A stretch of 36,101 nucleotides of DNA from Holophagaceae bacterium (GTDB lineage Bacteria; Acidobacteriota; Holophagae; Holophagales; Holophagaceae), in NCBI GenBank assembly GCA_025361205.1, contig JANYAS010000116.1, forward strand, positions 1 through 36,101, given 5' to 3'. A model generated the notes under the pieces. That model was not told where the DNA came from. It searched no databases and worked only from the letters and a program-made list of their open reading frames with translations. Positions within the stretch are counted from its first letter, which is position 1. Each line of letters begins with the position of its first letter. The position numbers were made by a program, and so were the translations under genes. Shown here one piece after another: positions 7,735 through 15,825 of the stretch.

Positions 7735-8343
7735 ATGTCCACCGCGTGCTCAAAACTTCTTACCCTCGGTCTGGCCTGCTGCGCCGTCGCCTCCGCCGCC
7801 CCTCCCTGGGTGCCCAGCCTCCACTTAAGCGTGGCCGCGGCTCAAGGCGACTTCCGGGAGGAAATGGGCTCGAAGCATGGTCTGGGCGCGGCCCTCTCGC
7901 TGACCCTGCCTCTGACGGCCACCCTGTCCCTCCGGCCCACCCTGGCCTACCAAGCGTTCCCGACGTTGAACAATCAATACACCTACAAATCCACCCGCTA
8001 TTCAGACCGGGGCCAAGAAAACACCCGCTGGAGTGCCTGGTCCTATGGCGCCGATTGCCTCTACCGCCCCAATGGCCCCACCGGCAGCCTCTACCTCCTG
8101 GCTGGGGCCTACCTGAAGGTCTGGAAACTGCATGGTTTCGGCACCTACACCACCACCACCACGGGGAACCCCACCCGAATCTATACCGTGGATGACACCA
8201 GCACCAAGAACGAACCCGCCATCGCCATGGGCCTCGGTTATGCCTTCAGTCGCCATTTCAGCCTGGAGACCCGTTCCGTGTTCGGCAGCTATCGAAGCCT
8301 CAGCTACAACACGCTGGAGGCGGCGCTGGTGCTGAGCTACTAA
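7735..8343 (+). CDS. Small outer-membrane beta-barrel protein
   Basis: 202 aa. A signal peptide ends at ASA|AP (about residue 22). The mature chain is built of alternating amphipathic strands (LSLTLPLTATLSLRPTLAYQAF, WSYGADCLYRP, SLYLLAGAYLKVWKL, PAIAMGLGYAF, FSLETRSVFGSYRS) and ends in LEAALVLSY. A C-terminal aromatic residue is the usual recognition signal for outer-membrane barrel assembly. It resembles 8-stranded OmpW/OmpX-size barrels, but I cannot assign a family. It is 17 bp after the SGNH lipoprotein gene and likely co-transcribed. No strong ribosome site is visible before ATG 7735, which fits translational coupling. Confidence 0.75.
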   Translation: MSTACSKLLTLGLACCAVASAAPPWVPSLHLSVAAAQGDFREEMGSKHGLGAALSLTLPLTATLSLRPTLAYQAFPTLNNQYTYKSTRYSDRGQENTRWSAWSYGADCLYRPNGPTGSLYLLAGAYLKVWKLHGFGTYTTTTTGNPTRIYTVDDTSTKNEPAIAMGLGYAFSRHFSLETRSVFGSYRSLSYNTLEAALVLSY

Positions 8344-8462
8344 GGAAGGCCCTGGCTCAACTCCGGCATTCGAGTCACTCGAGCGGCGGCTCAGGGGTCT
8401 CCGTCGCGGAGATTGCCGAAAGAGAGCTCATGAAGCCCAAGGGTTGAGCTGGCGGACGGGCC

Positions 8463-8819
8463 CTACTTCTTCTCGGGCATTTTCTTGGGATCCATCCGCG
8501 AGGCGCGATGGGGCAGCCGGGTGGACAGCTTGGCGAGGAAGGCCTGGTCGTGGCACTTCCCGCAGGTCGCATCCATGTTCTTCCGAGCTACCTGAGAGGC
8601 GGGATCGCTCTTGGGGAGCACATCGTGGGCGTGGCCGTGGCAGGTCATGCAGGTCGGCGCATACTCCTTGCCGAGCTTCTTGGCGACCTCATGTACGCTA
8701 TTGGCATAGTCCTGGCCCTCGTAATCGTGGCAGCGGATGCACTGAGGGGGCGGCAGTTTCTCCGGGTGGGGCAGCGAGGTGATGGCCGTGTGGCAGGTGA
8801 CGCAGGTGAGGGCACCCCA
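8463..8819 (-). pseudogene. Tetraheme c-type cytochrome, 5'-truncated
   Basis: The open frame has four CxxCH heme sites (CVTCH, CIRCH, CMTCH, CGKCH) spaced like the small multiheme (cytochrome c3/c7-type) electron carriers, with the pattern HPEKLPPPQCIRCHDYEGQDYANSVHE before the third heme. The frame begins after an in-frame TAA at 8820-8822 with no ATG/GTG/TTG before the first heme and no signal peptide, which a periplasmic cytochrome needs. The only nearby ATG (8818-8820) is out of frame. Starting at the first in-frame ATG (8648) would lose two hemes. It sits 14 nt after the TauE/SafE stop. I read it as the 3' part of a cytochrome gene whose 5' end was lost by deletion or mis-assembly. Confidence 0.7.
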
Positions 8820-8833
8820 TTAGGTCTTAAGAT

Positions 8834-9649
8834 CTAGACCGCGTAGGTCTTGTAGAAGTACCAGGCCGACAGGATGAAGCCGATGCTGACCACGCCGATG
8901 CGTACGGTCTTGCGGCCCACCCGGTGCGCCATGTGGGAGCCGAAGAGGCCGCCCAGGCCCGCGGCCACGGCCATGAAGCCCACGATCATCCACTGCACGT
9001 TGCCGGGATGCCGCAGGAACTCCATGGCGAGGAAGGCGAAGATGGCGATGCCGTTGATGCACAGGGCCAGCAGGTTCTTCAGGCCGTTCATCTGGTGGAT
9101 GTCCGTGAGGCCCAGGAGGCTCAGCGCCGCGAGCATCAGGATGCCGATGCCGGCCCCGAAGTAGCCGCCATAGATGCCCACGATGAACTGGAAGATCATG
9201 GCGCCGATCCACCACCCCGTCGTGCGGTCATGGCTCCCCAACTTCTTCAAGATTTTGTTCACGGGATCGTTGACCGCCAGCAGCACCGTGGCCACCAGGA
9301 TTAGCCAGGGCACCAGCTGGTTGAAGACCTCCTGGGGCGTAACCAGCATGAGCCAGGCCCCCAGCGCACCGCCAATCAAGGAGGGCGGCATCAGGCGCAG
9401 GGCGAATTCTCGGATGCCGACGAGGTCCTCGCGGTGGCCCCAGAAGCCGCCGATGGAGCCCGGCCACAGGGCGAGCGTGCTGGTGACGTTGGCCTGCTGG
9501 CCCGTGAGGCCGATGCCCAGCAGCGCGGGGAAGGATACGAGCGTGCCCCCCCCCGCGATGGAATTGATGGCCCCGGCCACGAAGGCCGCCGCCATGACCG
9601 TGGCGACCTGGAGGACCGTGGTGACTTGGGCGATGGGCATGCCATCCAC
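8834..9649 (-). CDS. TauE/SafE family permease
   Basis: 271 aa, an inner-membrane protein with about eight predicted spans. The family repeat is clear at the N-terminus (AAAFVAGAINSIAGGGTLVSFPALLGIGLTGQQANVTST) and again in the second half (IVGIYGGYFGAGIGILMLAALSLLG...HQMNGLKNLLAL). The family (Pfam PF01925) includes sulfite/sulfonate exporters and uncharacterised anion transporters; the substrate here cannot be read from sequence. No good ribosome site precedes ATG 9649; ATG 9640 is an in-frame alternative. It follows the solute-binding protein gene by 32 bp on the same strand, and the stop is 14 nt before the broken cytochrome frame. Confidence 0.9.
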   Translation of the reverse strand: MDGMPIAQVTTVLQVATVMAAAFVAGAINSIAGGGTLVSFPALLGIGLTGQQANVTSTLALWPGSIGGFWGHREDLVGIREFALRLMPPSLIGGALGAWLMLVTPQEVFNQLVPWLILVATVLLAVNDPVNKILKKLGSHDRTTGWWIGAMIFQFIVGIYGGYFGAGIGILMLAALSLLGLTDIHQMNGLKNLLALCINGIAIFAFLAMEFLRHPGNVQWMIVGFMAVAAGLGGLFGSHMAHRVGRKTVRIGVVSIGFILSAWYFYKTYAV

Positions 9650-9681
9650 GATGACAGGCCCATCAGCGCTTCAGAAGCGTT

Positions 9682-10830
9682 CTACTTCCAGTGGAAGGGG
9701 AAGATCGGCTTCTTGGTGGCGTACTCCGGGGGCCAGACGGTTTCATGCTTGCCGTTCTGGATTTGCTCCACCAGCATCTGGTGCTTGTTCTGGTTCGTGT
9801 AGCCGTTGAAGTCCACGAATTTGACCGTCCCCATAATCCCGTTCCAGGTGCCGTCGTTCAAAGCGGCGCGGAGTTTTTCGCGGTCGCCCCCCACCTTGGC
9901 GGCCGTCTCGGCCATCACCATCATCGAGGCGTAGGCATTGGCGGCGTGGTACGGCACTTCGTCCTTGCCGAACTTGGCCTTGTAGCGCTTGGCAAAGTCC
10001 TTGGCGCCGGGCCAGTTCACGTCGGTCGTCCACTGGGTGCTGGAAAACACATTGTTGGAAATAGCCTGCTCGCGAGCGAACTCGGAGGACGCGAAGCCGG
10101 CCCCGGCGCCGAGGAAGGCCTGGGGCTGGAGGCCCACTTCCCGCGCCTGCCGCATGAGCAGGATGCCATCGGCCACGTAGGACACCATGAAGACGAGGTC
10201 GGGCTTGAGGCCCTTGATCTTGGCCAGGGTAGAGCGATAGTCGGGCGAGCCTGAGACGTAAGCCTCCTCCATGACCACCTGGATGCCGACCTGGGCCGCG
10301 TAGGCCTTGGCCGACTTCGCGCCGGAAGTGCCGAAATCGGTGTTCTCGTTAAGGATCGCCATGGTCTTCGGCTTGCCCAGCTTCTGGGCCATGGAGATCA
10401 GGACGGAGGCGTAGTCCTCGGTGGTGGCGCTGAGCCGGAAGACGAACTTGTGGTTCTGCCGGGTGATGTCCTCCTTCGAGGCCACGGGCACCAGCAGGGG
10501 CACCTTGTACTTCTCGGCCAGCTTGGCCACGGCGTTGGCGCAGGCGGAGCTGTAGGGCCCCACCACGCCCGCCACGCGGTCCCGGGTCACCAGCTTCTCC
10601 ATGGCGGACATGGACACCTGGGGCTTGCCCGTGTCGTCCTCGATCACCAGTTCGACCTTGATGCCCTTCTTCTGAAGGTCCTCCAGGGCCAGCTTGTAGC
10701 CGTTGCTCATGTATTCACCGATGGGCGCCTGGGTACCCGTCGCGCAATTGATGACACCGATTTTCAGCGGCGTCTGCGCCTGCAGGGCGAGTCCAAAGGC
10801 CAGCAGCGAGGTCAGGATCCTCTTATTCAT
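9682..10830 (-). CDS. Branched-chain amino acid-type ABC transporter substrate-binding protein (orphan)
   Basis: 382 aa with a signal peptide cleaved after LALQA (A18|Q19); there is no lipobox, so it should be free in the periplasm. The mature protein is a type I periplasmic-binding fold (Peripla_BP_6, LivJ/LivK-like): LKIGVINCATGTQAPIGEYMSNGYKLALEDLQ, VAGVVGPYSSACANAVAKLAEKYKVPLLVPVAS, FVFRLSATTEDYA, and DLVFMVSYVADGILLMRQARE. ATG 10830 has AGGAGG 5 nt upstream. A longer frame to 10875 exists but lacks that site and spoils the signal peptide. No permease or ATPase gene of a Liv system is in the window, so it must work with a system elsewhere or with a non-ABC partner. The adjacent TauE/SafE gene may share its mRNA. 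Confidence 0.92.
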   Translation of the reverse strand: MNKRILTSLLAFGLALQAQTPLKIGVINCATGTQAPIGEYMSNGYKLALEDLQKKGIKVELVIEDDTGKPQVSMSAMEKLVTRDRVAGVVGPYSSACANAVAKLAEKYKVPLLVPVASKEDITRQNHKFVFRLSATTEDYASVLISMAQKLGKPKTMAILNENTDFGTSGAKSAKAYAAQVGIQVVMEEAYVSGSPDYRSTLAKIKGLKPDLVFMVSYVADGILLMRQAREVGLQPQAFLGAGAGFASSEFAREQAISNNVFSSTQWTTDVNWPGAKDFAKRYKAKFGKDEVPYHAANAYASMMVMAETAAKVGGDREKLRAALNDGTWNGIMGTVKFVDFNGYTNQNKHQMLVEQIQNGKHETVWPPEYATKKPIFPFHWK

Positions 10831-10889
10831 GGGTGCCTCCTCGGCGTTGGTTGGGGTGATGGTCCACGCTACCACGCGTCAATATAGGT

Positions 10890-11474
10890 TCAGACCGGGT
10901 CCAGGTCGATCCGAATCAGGGTGGCCCCCACCAACCCCGGCGCAAAGGCCAGCTTGCCGCCTCCATCCTCGATCTGGAGCAAGTGCCGGTGGCCGAAGTG
11001 CAGACCCCAGATCGGCACGGACACCGTGCCCCGCGCCACGAATACCAGGGTGGTGGCGGCCGCGAGCGGCAGGACGTGGGCGGTGTCCAACTGCAGGATC
11101 TGCAGTCCGGCCCGACAGGATCTGGGATCCACCATCAGGTTGAAGTCCCGACAGGGGCCATCCAACAGGGTGGCTGTGGCCGGCCAGTCCCCTGAGAAAC
11201 GCAGGGGCGCCAGCGGCTCCGTCACCGCCACCCGGCCACGGGCTCCGAAGTCGATCTCGAAGCCGGCACCCTCCAAAAGGAGCAGCCAGCGTTCCAGCCC
11301 GGGGAAGGGAGAGAACGGCCCCGAGCTTCCCACCTCCGCCGAGCTGATCCGCCAGCGGAACCCGGTGTCCAGCGTGGCCCCCGGCGGATCCACGGCGAGT
11401 TCCAGCGTGGTGCCACCGCCGTTCTTCCAGGGCATCGGGCGGCCATCGGTGGGCTTCAGGTGAATCCAGCGCAT
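10890..11474 (-). CDS. HutD/Ves family protein
   Basis: 194 aa, the usual length. The N-terminal hallmark PMPWKNGGGTTLELAVDP (residues about 14-31) is followed by FRWRISSAEVGSSGPFSPFPGLERWLLLLEG, both typical of the HutD/Ves bicupin. HutD is linked to histidine utilisation in Pseudomonas, where it is thought to limit hut expression, and Ves is an E. coli homologue; the molecular function is unsettled. No hut enzyme is in this window, so a histidine link is not supported locally, although a histidine-dipeptidase gene (pepD) lies 7 kb away. ATG 11474 lacks a strong ribosome site. It starts 51 bp from the divergent psd gene and ends 59 bp before the solute-binding protein gene. Confidence 0.88.
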   Translation of the reverse strand: MRWIHLKPTDGRPMPWKNGGGTTLELAVDPPGATLDTGFRWRISSAEVGSSGPFSPFPGLERWLLLLEGAGFEIDFGARGRVAVTEPLAPLRFSGDWPATATLLDGPCRDFNLMVDPRSCRAGLQILQLDTAHVLPLAAATTLVFVARGTVSVPIWGLHFGHRHLLQIEDGGGKLAFAPGLVGATLIRIDLDPV

Positions 11475-11525
11475 GGCAACAGGATGCCAAGACCGACGGA
11501 CGGCCGCGCGGGTTATCCTGAGGGA

Positions 11526-12458
11526 ATGCATCTGTCCTGGCCCTCACCAGCGCGCCTCGCGCTCCTTCTGGCTCTGCTTTGGGTGGTCTATGTCGTGCTG
11601 TGGACGCCGGGCCCCCTGTCCCTGCGGATGCTGGGCCTGTATCCCAAGCAGACCGGGTCCCGCTTCGTGGGCTGGGTCGCCACCCACACCCTGCCGGTGA
11701 CCTGGCGCGAGCCGCTACTGGGCCGCTTCGCCGGTTACTACGCCATCAATCTGGAGGAGGCGGAATTCCCCCTCGCGGACTATCCCAGCCTCCAGGCCCT
11801 GTTCACCCGGCGCCTAAAGCCGGGCCTACGGCCCCAGGAAACGGCTGCTCCTGGCTTCGTGAACAGCCCCGTGGATGGCCGCATCATCGGCAGCGGCCGC
11901 ATCGAGGCTGGCCTGGCCATCCAGGCCAAGGGCCTGCCCTATCGCATCACCGAACTGCTCAAGCACGATCCCGGGGCTGCGCGATTTGAAGGGGGGCAGT
12001 ACCTCACCCTCTACCTGTCACCCAAGAACTACCACCGCATCCATGTGCCCCTGGCGGGCCGGGTCAGCGCCGTAAGCCGCGTCGAGGGCGAACTCTGGCC
12101 CGTGAACGACGCCAGCACTGCCCATGTCCCGCGCCTCTACGAGCGCAACCGCCGGGCCACCTGGACCGCCCTGGGCACCGGGCCCTGCGAAGGCCTGGAG
12201 GTGGCGGCCGTGCTGGTGGGCGCCACGCACGTGGGCGGCGTGGTGATCGATCCGCGCTGGCTCGGTGGGCGTCCGCTGCCGAAGGATGGCGGCTTCCCGG
12301 TGGCGCTGCTTCCCTGCGAGCCTGGGGACGACCTCGGCACGTTCGAATTCGGCTCCACGGTCGTACTGCTGATCGGCGGCCCGAGGGCTGCGGACTGGGA
12401 GCCCCTGCGCAGGGGCGGCGACGTGAAGCTGGGGCAACGGCTGGGGGCTTTCCGGTGA
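11526..12458 (+). CDS. psd: Phosphatidylserine decarboxylase proenzyme
   Basis: 310 aa, the size of the E. coli-type (class I) enzyme, which makes phosphatidylethanolamine from phosphatidylserine at the inner membrane. A hydrophobic segment at residues about 10-28 fits membrane attachment. FVNSPVDGRI, YLTLYLSPKNYHRIHVPLAGRV and the C-terminal FEFGSTVVLL are diagnostic. Self-cleavage inside GST at S277 would give the pyruvoyl alpha subunit of about 34 residues. I chose ATG 11526 (GAGGG just upstream); the longer frame from 11460 overlaps the divergent hutD start. A TATCCT hexamer ends 6 nt before the ATG, suggesting a very short or absent leader. The stop overlaps the scpB GTG. Confidence 0.95.
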   Translation: MHLSWPSPARLALLLALLWVVYVVLWTPGPLSLRMLGLYPKQTGSRFVGWVATHTLPVTWREPLLGRFAGYYAINLEEAEFPLADYPSLQALFTRRLKPGLRPQETAAPGFVNSPVDGRIIGSGRIEAGLAIQAKGLPYRITELLKHDPGAARFEGGQYLTLYLSPKNYHRIHVPLAGRVSAVSRVEGELWPVNDASTAHVPRLYERNRRATWTALGTGPCEGLEVAAVLVGATHVGGVVIDPRWLGGRPLPKDGGFPVALLPCEPGDDLGTFEFGSTVVLLIGGPRAADWEPLRRGGDVKLGQRLGAFR

Positions 12459-13132
12459 ACGAGTCCCAGATCTTTCATCAAGACCCCCTCTGGGATGAGG
12501 GCGGCGATCTCCCGGGCGCGCTGGAGGCCCTGCTCACGGCCGCCGGCGAGGTGCTGGATCTGGCCCGGCTCCGGGAACTCACGGGCCTGGGTGACGGTGC
12601 CCTGCAGCAGGGGCTCGAAAAGCTGCAGGAGCAGTTGCAAGGCGCCCGCGGCCTGCGGCTCCTGGAAGTGGGCGGCGGCTGGCGCATGGCCACCAGCCCC
12701 GTCTACAAGGAGATGGTCTCGCGGCTGGTGACCACCACCCGGAGCGGAAAGCTCACGCCCGCCCAGATCGAGGCCCTGGCCATCATCGCTTACCGTCAGC
12801 CCGTCACCATCACGGAGCTGAACGCCATTCGCGGGGTCACCAGCAGCGCCAACCAGGTGAGGAGCCTCATGGAGCGCCAGCTCATCACCCCCGCAGGCCG
12901 CAAGCCCGTGGTCGGCCGGCCCATGACCTACGCCACCACCCAGGCCTTTCTCCTGCACTTTGGGCTGAAGAGCCTGCATGACCTGCCGCAGCTGGCCGAC
13001 TTCGGCGAAGGCCCATTGGAGGCCGAAGCCCTGGCGGCGCTGGAGCCGCCCATGCCCGAGGATGGCCTCTTCGGGCTGGGCATCCTGGACCAGGATCCGG
13101 AACCGCCCGCACCCGATGAAGGAAACGAATGA
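12455..13132 (+). CDS. scpB: Segregation and condensation protein B
   Basis: 225 aa. ScpB pairs with ScpA and SMC in the condensin complex that compacts and segregates the chromosome. The tandem winged-helix core is clear: ALLTAAGEVLDLARLRELTGL, LLEVGGGWRMATSPVYKEMVSRL, KLTPAQIEALAIIAYRQPVTITELNAIRGV, LMERQLITPAGRKPVVGRPMTYATTQAFLLHFGLKSLHDLPQL. After about residue 190 comes an acidic, proline-rich tail. GTG 12455 overlaps the psd stop (GTGA), which implies translational coupling, and the 3' end overlaps the next ATG (ATGA). scpA is not in the window. Confidence 0.95.
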   Translation: MNESQIFHQDPLWDEGGDLPGALEALLTAAGEVLDLARLRELTGLGDGALQQGLEKLQEQLQGARGLRLLEVGGGWRMATSPVYKEMVSRLVTTTRSGKLTPAQIEALAIIAYRQPVTITELNAIRGVTSSANQVRSLMERQLITPAGRKPVVGRPMTYATTQAFLLHFGLKSLHDLPQLADFGEGPLEAEALAALEPPMPEDGLFGLGILDQDPEPPAPDEGNE

Positions 13133-13371
13133 ACCAGCCCACCCTCAGCCTGGAAGAACAGCCGAAGGCACCGGCTCAAAGCCGCTCGGGCTTCTTCCTC
13201 TATCCCTGGCAGAAAGGGGTCCTGCTGATCGTGCTCCTCGGCGTCCTCTACCTGCGCATCTGGCGCCGGAAGCAGGCCCGAATCCTGGTCTGTAGCCATT
13301 GCGGAAAAAAGAATCCCCCGCATCAGAGCAACTGCCAGAAGTGCTCAGCGCCGTTGATGCGGGTGGATTAG
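13129..13371 (+). CDS. Small membrane protein with C-terminal zinc ribbon
   Basis: 80 aa, family not recognised. A polar N-terminus (1-22) is followed by one membrane span (about 29-43, KGVLLIVLLGVLYLRIW), a basic stretch (RRKQAR) and a four-cysteine zinc-ribbon knuckle pair: CSHCGKKN...SNCQKCSAPL. The positive-inside rule puts the zinc ribbon in the cytoplasm. Its ATG overlaps the scpB stop (ATGA), so the two are translated together. That, with the size and composition, makes it a credible real gene. Any role in chromosome segregation is only a guess from this coupling. Confidence 0.8.
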   Translation: MNQPTLSLEEQPKAPAQSRSGFFLYPWQKGVLLIVLLGVLYLRIWRRKQARILVCSHCGKKNPPHQSNCQKCSAPLMRVD

Positions 13372-13397
13372 CAATTGGGCTTTGGCCTACAGCCTAT

Positions 13398-13628
13398 TTA
13401 AAATTCGATCTCGATGGACTCTTCCGCGAGGTCGTTCTCTTCACCCAGCACATCACAGGCGGCGCTGTACATCTGAAGGACAGCGGTCTTGCGGTTGCTC
13501 AGGCTGGTGAGCAGATCCTTCACGCGCTGGACCTCGGAAGCGATGGTGTTGTTGATCTGCGATACCTCGGAGCGGCAACGCTCGCGGGTGGTTTCGTAGA
13601 AGGCTTTCTGGTCTTGACTCAGATCCAT
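13398..13628 (-). CDS. Hypothetical 76-aa coiled-coil protein
   Basis: Not recognised. ATG 13628 has GGGAG with 5-nt spacing. The protein is almost entirely helical: QKAFYETTRERCRSEVSQIN, then SEVQRVKDLLTSLSNRKTAVLQM with heptad-like hydrophobics, and ends with an acidic tail (EENDLAEESIEIEF). There is no signal peptide or membrane span. It lies 55 bp downstream of the Ser/Thr kinase gene on the same strand and may be co-transcribed. A small adaptor, or a substrate of that kinase given the T/S-rich surface, is conceivable but unsupported. It converges on the zinc-ribbon gene with 26 bp between stops and no clear terminator. Confidence 0.7.
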   Translation of the reverse strand: MDLSQDQKAFYETTRERCRSEVSQINNTIASEVQRVKDLLTSLSNRKTAVLQMYSAACDVLGEENDLAEESIEIEF

Positions 13629-13683
13629 GGGTTACTCCCGGGGGGTTAGAAACAGGGGGTTGGAAAAACGAGTTTATACCGAT

Positions 13684-15681
13684 TCACGACCAACCGGCCA
13701 CGACGAGCATGATGACCAGGATCACAGCCAAGGTCAGGATCACGGGCAACAGCCAACCTGGGCGCCCGGCGGAAGCAGCCATCGATTCGGGCGGAAGGGG
13801 CAACCCTACCCCCGTCTCGAGGTGGGATGAGGAGCCGCGATGGGCTGAGGCCGTGGTATCGGTCAGGTCCCCGGCCACCCGCAGGTCACCGGGCATACGG
13901 TGGGTGCCGCTGGTGAGGTTGGTGGGGATGGGGAAGCGCTCGGCGACCAGCGTTTCGAGGCGGTCCTTGGGGCCGTTGAGCAGGGCCTGCATGTACTCGG
14001 CCACATCATGTTCGGTGATGGGGGACCCTTGGCGTTGCAGGTAATCACGCAGGTCCCGCTCCATGAACCGGGCGGAGGGGTAGCGGTGATCCACGCCTTT
14101 CTGCAAGGCTCGGGCCACGATGGCCAGCATCTCCCGCGACACGTTCGGGTTCACCATGGACAGGTCGGAGATGCGACCCAGGCGGACTTTCTCCAGCACC
14201 CCCAATTCTGAATCGGCCTGGAAGCACCGCTCGCCGGTGAGCAGTTCAAAGAGCACGAGGCCCAGGGAGTAGAGGTCCGACCGGTTGTCCAGGGGCTGGC
14301 CCGTGGCCTGCTCCGGGCTCATGTAGAGCAGCTTCCCCTTCAGCGCCCCGGCCACCGTGTGGCTGGCCTTGCTGGCGGCCTTGGCGATACCAAAGTCCAC
14401 CAGCTTCACGGCACCTTCGGTCGAGAGGATCACGTTCTGGGGGCTGATGTCCCGATGCACCAGTTTCAGTTCCCGGTCGTCGAAGCCCCGCTTCCGGTGG
14501 GCATAGTCCAAGGCTGCGGCCACCTTCATCACCACGAAGGCCGCGACCTGCTCGGGGAAGGGAATGCCGTGCTCGCGCACCTTCCTCAGCAGGGTCCTCA
14601 GGTCGCGGCCGTTCACGTACTCCATGGCGATGTAGTAGGAGTTGCCGGCCTTCCCGAGGTCAAAGATCTGCGCGATGTTCGGATGGGTCAGCTGAGCCGC
14701 CAGCTTGGCCTCGTCGATGAACATGGTGACGAAGTCCTCGTTGTCGCTGAAATGCGGCAGGATGCGTTTGATCGCCACGATCTTCTGGAAGCCCTGCACG
14801 CCCCGCTGCTGAGCCTTGAACAGCTCGGCCATGCCGCCCACGGCGATCTTTTCAAGCAAGAAGTAGTTGCCGTACTCCTCGATGGCCTCCGGGGCGCCGG
14901 GAGGCGCGGTTAGCAGGGGCGGGGCCGGTGCTAAGGGAGCTGACGACGACTGCACTTCGGCCCACTCGAAGGGATCCGTCACACCCGAGATGCCGCTGAG
15001 GGTGAAGTCGGAGGGACCCAGGGGCTCCGCCGCGACGGGTTGAGCTGGGGGCTGAACCACTGCGGCCGTAACCGGGGGGGCCTCCGCCGGAACCGCCGGA
15101 GGTTTCCCACGTTCGGGCAGGGGTGTGGAAAGGGCTTCCAACTCCTCCAGCACGGACCCGAAGATGTCCTCGGCACTGAGCGGGGCCTGGGTCGGCGGGG
15201 GGGCTGCCGGGACCGCGACTGCCTCAAACAGGGCGAAGGGATCCGTCTGCGAATAACTGGGCTGATCCAGGTCCTCCCGGAGGTCGCCGAAGACGTCATC
15301 GGAGGAAAGCTTTTCGGGTGCGGGGCGATACCGGCGCAACGCAGCGGCGATGGCACGGTCCGGCTGCGTGCGCTCGAGGAAAGCCTGGATATCCACCGAC
15401 AGCCCCGGATCGGCGGTAACGGTCTTGGAGCCATCGGCCAGCACCAGGACTGGCAGGCGGGGGTTTCTCTCCTGGAGCACCCTGGCCAAGGCATAGGCGC
15501 CTCCGCCGGACCCAGACGCATCCAGTAGCAGCAGGTCCGGGGCCAGGCCCGCAGTAAGCAAGGTCTGGATGTCTGCGGACTGGACGTGTCGCACCGCCCA
15601 GCCATCGCCCTCCAGGGCGGACACCAGGCTGGGAGTCCGCAGGGACTCGCCATCCACGAGCAGTAGCAAAGGGCGGGGCAT
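13684..15681 (-). CDS. Ser/Thr protein kinase with N-terminal receiver-like domain and C-terminal membrane tail
   Basis: 665 aa from ATG 15681 (GGAG 4 nt upstream; ATG 15726 in frame is possible but has no site). Residues 1-118 look like a response-regulator receiver: LLLLVDGE, D54 in LLLLDASG, FLERTQPDRAIAAAL; the acidic cluster is only partly kept. A 150-residue Pro/Ala linker repeats two motifs: LSSDDVFGDL (125) with LSAEDIFGSV (168), and TDPF (146 and 235). The Hanks-type kinase (about 273-548) is complete: glycine loop IAVGGMAELFKA, K305, E324, HRDISPQNV (D411), DFG at 429-431, MSPE at 454. The single membrane span (643-662) is at the very C-terminus, so the kinase is tail-anchored with no external sensor domain. 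It is divergent from rpsU. Confidence 0.92.
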   Translation of the reverse strand: MPRPLLLLVDGESLRTPSLVSALEGDGWAVRHVQSADIQTLLTAGLAPDLLLLDASGSGGGAYALARVLQERNPRLPVLVLADGSKTVTADPGLSVDIQAFLERTQPDRAIAAALRRYRPAPEKLSSDDVFGDLREDLDQPSYSQTDPFALFEAVAVPAAPPPTQAPLSAEDIFGSVLEELEALSTPLPERGKPPAVPAEAPPVTAAVVQPPAQPVAAEPLGPSDFTLSGISGVTDPFEWAEVQSSSAPLAPAPPLLTAPPGAPEAIEEYGNYFLLEKIAVGGMAELFKAQQRGVQGFQKIVAIKRILPHFSDNEDFVTMFIDEAKLAAQLTHPNIAQIFDLGKAGNSYYIAMEYVNGRDLRTLLRKVREHGIPFPEQVAAFVVMKVAAALDYAHRKRGFDDRELKLVHRDISPQNVILSTEGAVKLVDFGIAKAASKASHTVAGALKGKLLYMSPEQATGQPLDNRSDLYSLGLVLFELLTGERCFQADSELGVLEKVRLGRISDLSMVNPNVSREMLAIVARALQKGVDHRYPSARFMERDLRDYLQRQGSPITEHDVAEYMQALLNGPKDRLETLVAERFPIPTNLTSGTHRMPGDLRVAGDLTDTTASAHRGSSSHLETGVGLPLPPESMAASAGRPGWLLPVILTLAVILVIMLVVAGWS

Positions 15682-15825
15682 GAGGCTCCGGGCAAGGGGG
15701 GAAGCATCCAGGGTAGCGGGCGCCATTGCGGCTGGCCATAACTCGCATTTCGAGATAGACTTCTCGTTCGATCCGGGTCTGCCCCTTAGCCCAGATCAAT
15801 TTCACGGGAAAGGAGGTGCACCCCT

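Noticed and set aside
8817-8836. Cluster of restriction sites (AflII, BglII, XbaI overlapping) suggesting a cloning junction
   Set aside because: The overlapping palindromes arise from a short CTTAAGATCTAGA string, and flanking sequence on both sides is natural and of the same composition; noted only as a possible assembly issue.
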